A DNA stretch of 64,000 bases, taken from assembly GCF_902635505.1 (NCBI RefSeq), contig NC_045427.1:191616922-191680921 (forward strand), in the 5' to 3' direction. The translations under genes were made by a program, and so were the position numbers. The number at the start of each line of letters is the position of its first letter. Within the stretch, counting starts at the first letter, position 1. The stretch comes from Sarcophilus harrisii. Taxonomy: Eukaryota; Chordata; Mammalia; Dasyuromorphia; Dasyuridae. Shown here in pieces: positions 57,897 through 64,000 of this stretch. The notes beneath the pieces were generated by a model. It was not told the DNA's origin, made no database searches, and saw only the letters and a list, made by a program, of their open reading frames with translations.

Positions 57897-58670
57897 CTTT
57901 ATGCTCAAGAAATTATCAAACTGCATACCCTTTGATCCAGCAGTATCTCTAATGGACCTGTATCCCAAAGAGATCTTAAAAAAGGGAAAGGGATCCACAT
58001 GTGCAAAAATATTTGTGGCAACCCTTTTTGTAGAGGCAAGAAACTGAAAAATGAGTGGATGTCCATCAGCTAGAGAATGGCTAAATAAGTTATGGTAGAA
58101 TGTTATGGAATATTATTGTTCTATAAGAAATGATCAGTAGTCTCATTTTAGAGAGGCCGGGGGAGACTTACATGAACTGATGCTAAATGAAATAAGAAGA
58201 ACTAGATTTTTGTACATGGCAACATCAATGTTATAGGATGATCAATTCTGTTGAATGTGACTCTTTCCAAAAATGAGATGATTGATATCGGTTCCAATGA
58301 TCTTGTGATGAAGAGAATTATCTGCACCCAGAGAGATAGGTCTATGGGAACTGAATGTGGATCACAACATAACATTCTCACTCTTTTTGTTGTTCTTTTC
58401 TTGCATTTTGTTTTCTTACTCATTTTCTTTCCCTTTTGATCAGATTTTTTTATGCAGCAAGAGAATTGTATAACTAAGTTTGGATTTAACACATATTTTT
58501 ATATGTTATACATTTGATTGCTTGTCATCTAGGGGAGGGGCTGGGGGAAGGAGGGGAAAATCTGAAACACAAAGCTATGCAATGGTCAATGTTGAAAAAT
58601 TATCCGTGTATATGTTTTGAAAATAAAAAACCTTTAAAAATAAAAAAAATAAGGAAAACAATTTTAAAAA
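57897..58670 (+). mobile_element. L1-J: 5'-truncated LINE-1 with target duplication
   Basis: A 12-bp target duplication 'agaatataagtt' (57885-57896 and 58671-58682) flanks the last part of ORF2 (reading CIPFDPAVSLMDLYPKEILKKGKGSTCAKIFVATLFVEARN), the 3' UTR and an A-rich tail (58615-58670). This is a classic 5'-truncated target-primed insertion. It landed in L2, so it is younger than that L2. Confidence 0.94.
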
Positions 58671-58828
58671 AGAATATAAGTTACTTTATGGTTGAAACTT
58701 TTTTCTTTTTGCACTCTTGGTCAAGCTATTTAACCATTCTCTAACCATAACTAGTTTCCTAACAAGAAAAATTAATTCCTTAACCATAAAGTCACTTGTA
58801 TTTATAAACTGTTGATCCTAACATCAAG

Positions 58829-58955
58829 AATATATATATATATATAATATATTTTTTACGAGATAAGTACATTTCCTTAGTGTTCTAAGATGTTCTTCAG
58901 AATGACCAACACACACACATACACACACACAATTTTGCATTATATATATATATGA
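58829..58955. repeat. (TA)n, (CA)n, (TA)n microsatellite cluster
   Basis: Short runs lie at about 58831-58848 (TA), 58911-58931 (CA) and 58939-58953 (TA). Confidence 0.9.
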
Positions 58956-58959
58956 TGTC

Positions 58960-60315
58960 TGCAAATGAGTATGAATTATTTATAAATAAGAATCTTTTTT
59001 CTTAAGTTTTCACATTATTTCATCAAATTGTGTTAAATGGGGACTCAGTCTTAGTGTTTAATAGAAAAAAATAGTGATAATAGATATAAAAGCACGCCAA
59101 AATAAAAGCAACTCATCTAAAGTGATCTTGAAAAGAAGACAAAGGCTAAATGAGAATAAAGTCTAAAGAGAATGTCTGGGCATAACTCTAGGTTAAAGCA
59201 GAAAATCTAGTAGCAAGATCATAAAGCAAGAGATGGGATATCAATGAGAAAATAATCTATAAAAAGAAATTGATAAATTAATAAAAATTTTGAAGTAAAA
59301 GCAAATAAGTAGAAATTTTTAAAAAATTCCAAAATAGTACAGAATAAAAACGTAAGCTTTATTTTATAAAATAAACTTAAAGACTAAAAATAGAAAGTTG
59401 TACACAAATTACGATTCTTAAAAAAATCAATAAAACAAACAAAATAGGGATTTAAAAGCATATAATGGAAGCTATCTCTAAAAATAATAGACATTCTAGA
59501 AAAGGAATAACAGGTTTGGAATTTGAAATTAGAAATATGGAAAAAAATAGAATGAATATATTCTACAGGCAACATCATTGGAAGAATGTATGAGTTCTTT
59601 GCAAGTCAAACAAATGACCTTGAATTAATTTAGCTGTCTGAAATAATTTATGGATTGCTGTTCTTTGAGAAAAAATGATGAATATTACAGCATAAATAGC
59701 ATGATATGAAAATAATACAGTAACAATAAAATTGCCTGGAAATATTGACAAAAGAAGGTGAAGTTCAAGATAGTAGAATATACAATTTGCCAATTGAAAG
59801 AAAGCTTAAATTTGGGTCAGTTAGAGATAATTAAATTTTATAATTTCACTATATAATAGAAACAAGTTTAGACAATTAAGAGAAAGACCTTCAATTGTAG
59901 TTAAGTTTTAATAACTTCAAATTATATACATCATCTTAATATAAACTTGCAACATGCTGATAAGTCATTTTTTATTTCATTAGGGCTGTCTTCTCATTTA
60001 GTTAAGATTACACATATATAAGCACCTAGTCATATATTTGTTTATGTTTTTCTCTTACTTTGTCTAGTAATTAGTGATTTTTCTCATTTAGTTAGCACTT
60101 GCATAACCAGCATACATTCTCACTATGACTACATTCAAAGCCTCTATGATTTAGTAGATACTTATAGAGCTTGTGTTTCTCTGTCATTGTCTTTAAGAAA
60201 TCAGAACACCTCTATTCAATGGCGGTATCCCTGAAGAGCATTTTATATATGCATATATATGAAAATATTCATATATTTAGTACATGATATTTTCAGTTTC
60301 ATATATGAATAACAT
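58960..60315. other. AT-rich unassigned stretch, no gene
   Basis: The part 59050-59800 is A-rich on the plus strand, rather like an old L1 ORF1, but no ORF1 motif can be made out. No open frame above about 70 codons occurs. Confidence 0.4.
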
Positions 60316-60324
60316 ACTTACTTA

Positions 60325-60425
60325 TATACACATTATATATGGCCAATAAACCATATGCTCCTTGAGGGCAGGGAATTTTTTTTTTTAAATTTCTGTAGCC
60401 TTAGCACCTAACAAAGCAATTTTCT
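60325..60425 (+). mobile_element. L2-type 3' end
   Basis: 'aataaaccatatgctccttg', 'agggcagggaattttttttt' and 'ctgtagccttagcacctaac' match the L2 tail. Confidence 0.7.
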
Positions 60426-60699
60426 GCATGGAAAGCAAAGAAATGTACATAAATAATCTATCCCTTCCTTTTTTTTTCTGGTTTTGGAAACAGTTCTGCC
60501 CTAGAGGTAGCAGAAATGGGTTGCTATTCATTTTCTTCTTTGACAGTTCTGAATATTTAGGAAAATGACTTGTGAAAACACCTGTACCCTTTGTCCCAAT
60601 TCCTATTTTTAAACCCATTTTCAGCAGTGGGACAAGATTGGGTAGTTTAGGGGAATACGAAAATAAGATGAGTGAGTAAATATATGGGGTTAGGAAGGG

Positions 60700-60925
60700 A
60701 GATGATAGACTCGAGGCTCATCTTACTCTGTGATTGATAGCTCCAGCTTTATTGGTACAGGGGGAGCTGTCAGAGTGGCCAGAGTTAAAAAACAGCTGTT
60801 CATTGTGCACTCCTTAAACAGCATCTTCTATTGCCCTTCAGGCAAACCAGGTGGCTGAGGTTTTCAGTGGCAGCTTCTGCCCCTGATTCTGCCCTGGCTG
60901 GTCTTGCTATGCCTCCCGAGGGGTA
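60700..60925. other. GC-richer non-repetitive block, candidate regulatory element
   Basis: It stands out from AT-rich flanks. It contains 'tgattgatag' (60731-60740, a PBX/HOX-like word), 'ttattgg' (60749-60755, near an inverted CCAAT) and a palindromic E-box CAGCTG (60793-60798). No repeat family or protein is recognised. The motif words alone are weak evidence. Confidence 0.3.
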
Positions 60926-61081
60926 TATCCCATTAGCTTAAAAATTTTTTTCTCTCCCCTAAACAAACAAATAAGACAACCAAAAAACCTCTGGAAAATG
61001 ATTCCTTAACTATTCAAAATAAGAATACAGATTCCCACAATGAAGCATGTGTACACAGATATGTGGGTGGGGGAGCAGGGC

Positions 61082-61083
<2 letters not shown>

Positions 61084-61118
<35 letters not shown>
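61084..61118. repeat. (CA)n microsatellite
   Basis: Pure CA run of about 17 units. Confidence 0.95.
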
Positions 61119-61120
<2 letters not shown>

Positions 61121-61277
61121 AAACAAAACAAACTGTTAGGGAAGAAAAGCTCAGATGTAATTGTGCAGGTGCAGGCGTTGGGAAGCTGCCAGGTCATACT
61201 GGTGCCATAGGTTTTGCATTAACACTTGTTAGACTTGAGAAAGTTTTGCAGACTATAACACTTCTACTTTCTCTTCA

Positions 61278-61365
61278 TCTGTATATTTGTCTGTCTGTCT
61301 GTCTCTTTTTCTTTCTATTTCTCTGTCTGTCACTCTCTGCCTCTTTCTTTCTCTCTGTGTCCCTT
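61278..61365. repeat. Pyrimidine-rich microsatellite (TCTG/TTTC)
   Basis: Run of 'tctgtctg' and 'ttctttctct' words. The open frames across it (61063-61380) are artefacts. Confidence 0.9.
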
Positions 61366-61559
61366 TGCCCCTCAACATAAAACCTCCCATCCTACAAATA
61401 CCCTAATGTTTGCCACTTGATAGAGAATTTCAAAAAGGAACGAATAATATACTGGCTATTTCCTCAACTGAAAGATTCCCCAGATGGAATGTAAGTGATG
61501 ACTTCCACTTTTTTCCAGTATCAAAAGCTAAAAGAAACCTCAAATAGCAATGTTTTTTA

Positions 61560-61715
61560 AATATCTTATTTCTCAGAGGAAGAAGCTATAGCCCAAAGAG
61601 AGAGTCACTAGCTCAAGGTAACAGACACCAGGGAGGCATCTTTAGATTCAAACACAGTTCTTTAACTCCATATTTAGTGTTCTTTCCATGCTGCCTTATA
61701 TCATGGTCAATAAAA
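61560..61715 (-). mobile_element. MIR-family SINE relic
   Basis: 'cagaggaagaagctatagcc', 'caaagagagagtcactagct', 'tagattcaaacacagttctt' and 'agtgttctttccatgctgcc' follow the reverse-complement MIR order. Confidence 0.7.
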
Positions 61716-61780
61716 TCACCTACTGCACTGAATGTTGAATGAACTGTGTTCAATTCATGAAACAAATTTTTAATAATTGT

Positions 61781-61850
61781 GAAACTCTAAAGTAATAATC
61801 ATCACAATAATTTAGTACTTGATAAAATATAGATCAATAGAATAGGTATT
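61781..61850 (+). repeat. Duplicate of an L1 segment (copy at 62341)
   Basis: It shares 'ctctaaagtaataatcatca', 'caataatttagta', 'aaata' and 'gatcaatagaatag' with 62341-62406, by eye over 90% alike over about 62 bp. Both derive from the L1 ORF2 segment that reads 'cagtcatcaaaaccatt...gatcaatggaatag' in better copies. Little L1 sequence surrounds this copy. Confidence 0.75.
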
Positions 61851-62336
61851 TACTCGCTCATCTTATTCTCATATTTCCCTAAGTCTCTGGTTAATAGTTT
61901 ATTTCTTTGATCTTTCACTGAATCTCTGATTTCACCATCACTGGTACTGCCACCACCTATAAAGTTCCAATGCTACCCTCATCTCTACTGGTTTCTCTTG
62001 TGAATTTCTATCTTATTTAAAATAAAACCTCTATGAATGCTCTATTTAATGTTCTGGAATTTTTCCTTAAGTTCTTTGTTTATTAAGAATCAAAATAATG
62101 CCTTCTCTGTGTAGCTGCATGGTTGTTGTGATAATCCAATGAAATAATGTCAATAACTGTCTCTTGGTACAGATGAGTGAACTGATGTCAAAGTTAGGAA
62201 TTTCATTCTCAGGGATGTCTAACATCCTAAGGTACTACATTCAATTAATCAAATGATTTTTCCATTGTATCACATTATATTTTGCACTATCTAAAATTGC
62301 TTGATAATCCAGAAAGTTCTAAAGAAATATATAACT

Positions 62337-64000
62337 CAAACTGTACTCTAAAGTAATAATCATCACAATAATTTAGTATTTGCTAAAATAGATCAATAGA
62401 ATAGATTAAAATCACAATATGTAAAGTAAATATATAGTAATATAGAGTTTGATGAATCTTAAGACCTAAATTGCAGAAATGAGGTTCTGCTTTTTCAAAA
62501 AGTAGTTGCTAGAAAAATCTGAAATCATTCTAATAGAAATTAGATTTTTGTTAGTAAGACACAAAAAGCTACAAAAGAATATATGTCATAGCTACAAAGA
62601 GTTACATTATACACAAATTAGAGGATCAAGGAAAAATATCTTTCACAACATATAGAAAGAGGGTTTATGATTAGAGAAGGTTTAAGGAGGATCATAGGAG
62701 ATAAAATTTATGTGCTCTTATAATAATTTGAAATGCAAAAAATGCAATTAAAATCAGGATAATCTTTAACTGGAAGAAATGTTTGTAGCAGGTTTCTCTG
62801 ATAAAATAATTATATCTAAGATATATAAAGAACATATTCAATTTATGCTATTTATTTATCCCCAAATAAATAAATGGACTTGAAATATGAACAGCTGTTC
62901 TCAAAGCCAAATTAAAAATCCTGCTAATCATGGAAAATTAGAAAAATCCATACCTACTTGATTGGGAAAGATCATCAGTAAGTCAGCAAATAAATATTTG
63001 TTAAACACCTACTACTAGCTAGATACTGTATTAATCACTGGGAATACAGATATGAAAAATAAAGACAAGCTTTGGTTTGAATGATTTGGAATCTAATGGT
63101 AAAATGCAATACAGATAAGAAGTGACAAAGTACTTGACAAGGCAGTAATGATGGAGAAGATGGAGGAGTACAGTCACTTTGGAATTGGGACTAGTGCAAG
63201 ACAGATAAATGAAAAAACTGTTGGTACAGTTTTAAATTAGTTTAACCATTCTGGAAAGCAATTTGGAATACATCTTCAAAAATTAATGAATTGTATATAC
63301 ACTTTCACCTACTGAAGCTATTAATATGTCTATACACTAAAGATATCAAAAGGAAAGGGGGGATAGTCTTATCTACAAAAAAATTTTCATTAGATCTTTG
63401 ATTACGGAATTGTCAAGGAAGGGGCTTTACATCAAGAAGTAATAACTGAATATGTTTCATGAATGCAATGGAATGCTATTATACTGTAAGAAATGATGAA
63501 ATGGGTTATTTTAGAAACAAAAACCTGCAAAAAATCATATGGATTGTGGTAAAGTCGAGTGAGCAGAAAAGGTTAAAAAAAAACACAAAAAAATCTCAAA
63601 ACCCCCCCTAAAAAGTCTTTATAAAAAACAAAAACAAAACCAAAAAACTCTACAAAAGACAACTTTGAAAGTTTTAAGAACTCTGGTCAACATAATGACC
63701 AATTACCACTACAGAAATCTATGATACAACATGCTAACCACCTTCTGATTGAAGGGTAAAGGCTTAGTAGTACAAAATTAAATATACATTTTTAGATATG
63801 ATAATAAGTATATTTATTTTGTTTGGCTGTTTATTAACTAACATGACATTTTTTCTCCTTTTTTTTTATTTGGGTGAGGTATTAAAGGGGGAGAAGAGAA
63901 CTATATATATATATATATGTATATACAGGGGGGGCAAAAAATAAAAAGGAAATAATAGAGGATAATTGAAATCTATTAGTGAATGAATAGAATTTAAAAA
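62337..64000 (+). mobile_element. L1-K: old LINE-1 3' part, interrupted by L2-like sequence
   Basis: It follows the order of the L1 ORF2 C-terminal third and 3' UTR: 'gatcaatagaatag', 'tttaactggaagaaatg', 'tttctctgataaaa', 'tatctaagatatataaagaa' (62337-62975); then, after the interruption, 'ttaaccattctggaaagcaa', 'ttaagaactctggtcaacat' and 'aaccaccttctgattgaagg' (63205-64000). It is strongly diverged, with no long open frame. (TA)n occurs at 63902-63918. The tail lies at or beyond the window end. Confidence 0.75.
62975..63205 (-). mobile_element. L2-like fragment inside L1-K
   Basis: 'caaataaatatttgttaaac', 'acctactactagctagatac', 'atcactgggaatacagatat' and 'ggaatctaatggtaaaatg' match the reverse complement of the L2 tail. 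L1-K sequence lies on both sides. Either an L2-mobilised copy inserted into L1-K or the two were rearranged together. Confidence 0.65.

Noticed and set aside
1-64000. Endogenous retrovirus with internal genes, Polinton or other capsid-bearing element
   Set aside because: Only LTR-like blocks were seen. No gag, protease, retroviral pol, env, capsid or protein-primed polymerase similarity was recognised; all reverse transcriptase fragments are L1.
1-64000. tRNA or small RNA genes
   Set aside because: Only SINE-derived tRNA-like heads were seen, too diverged to fold into a functional tRNA by inspection.

Overview
The window reads as intergenic DNA from a marsupial. It is AT-rich, carries no recognisable cellular exon, tRNA or rRNA, and is built mostly of LINE-1 copies of a type whose 5' ends read 'gagccaagatgg' and whose ORF1/ORF2 match metatherian L1. 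Between them lie CORE-tail SINEs of the marsupial WSINE1/MAR1 kind, MIR and L2 relics, a CR1/L3-like fragment, several solo LTR fossils and one short hAT transposon. The repeat types point to Metatheria; the species cannot be told from this window. All family names come from memory of consensus sequences, not from a search.

Layout. 1-3752: minus-strand L1 cut by the window edge (L1-A), back to back with an older plus-strand L1 stub (L1-B, to ~5.5 kb). 5.5-17.9 kb: SINE/MIR/L2 relics, microsatellites, three diverged copies of a local unit, an LTR cluster at 12.05-13.07 kb and a possible LTR near 16.6-17.0 kb. 17.9-22.5 kb: large minus-strand L1-C carrying a 344-bp solo LTR with a 6-bp target duplication. 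24.5-32.06 kb: head-to-head pair L1-D (minus) and L1-E (plus), the latter holding a solo LTR in its 3' UTR. 32.1-37.2 kb: mostly non-repetitive, with an inverted pair of ~250-bp segments, L2 pieces, an LTR and an L1 tail. 37.2-42.05 kb: plus-strand L1-F with a 192-bp hAT element in ORF1. 42.7-44 kb: L1 tails and CR1/L3. 44-46.8 kb: the longest repeat-poor stretch, a candidate conserved non-coding or lncRNA region. 47.3-49.3 kb: minus-strand L1-H. 49.6-52.5 kb: MIR, L2, an ERV LTR cluster and a ~226-bp tandem duplication. 52.55-56.39 kb: plus-strand L1-I with a 16-bp target duplication and a 5' UTR joined directly to ORF2. 57.3-58.7 kb: L2 split by an L1 tail (L1-J). 59-64 kb: AT-rich sequence, a GC-richer block at 60.7-60.92 kb, microsatellites, and an old L1 (L1-K) running to the window end.

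Nothing here works together as a pathway. Every L1 copy seen is disrupted, although single domains survive well: the endonuclease catalytic residues in L1-C and the FADD box in L1-I. The window's value is in its insertion history: nested elements, several L1 copies that lack 3' rather than 5' ends, a possible splice- or repair-derived L1, and several local duplications that no named repeat family explains. I found no previously undescribed gene system.
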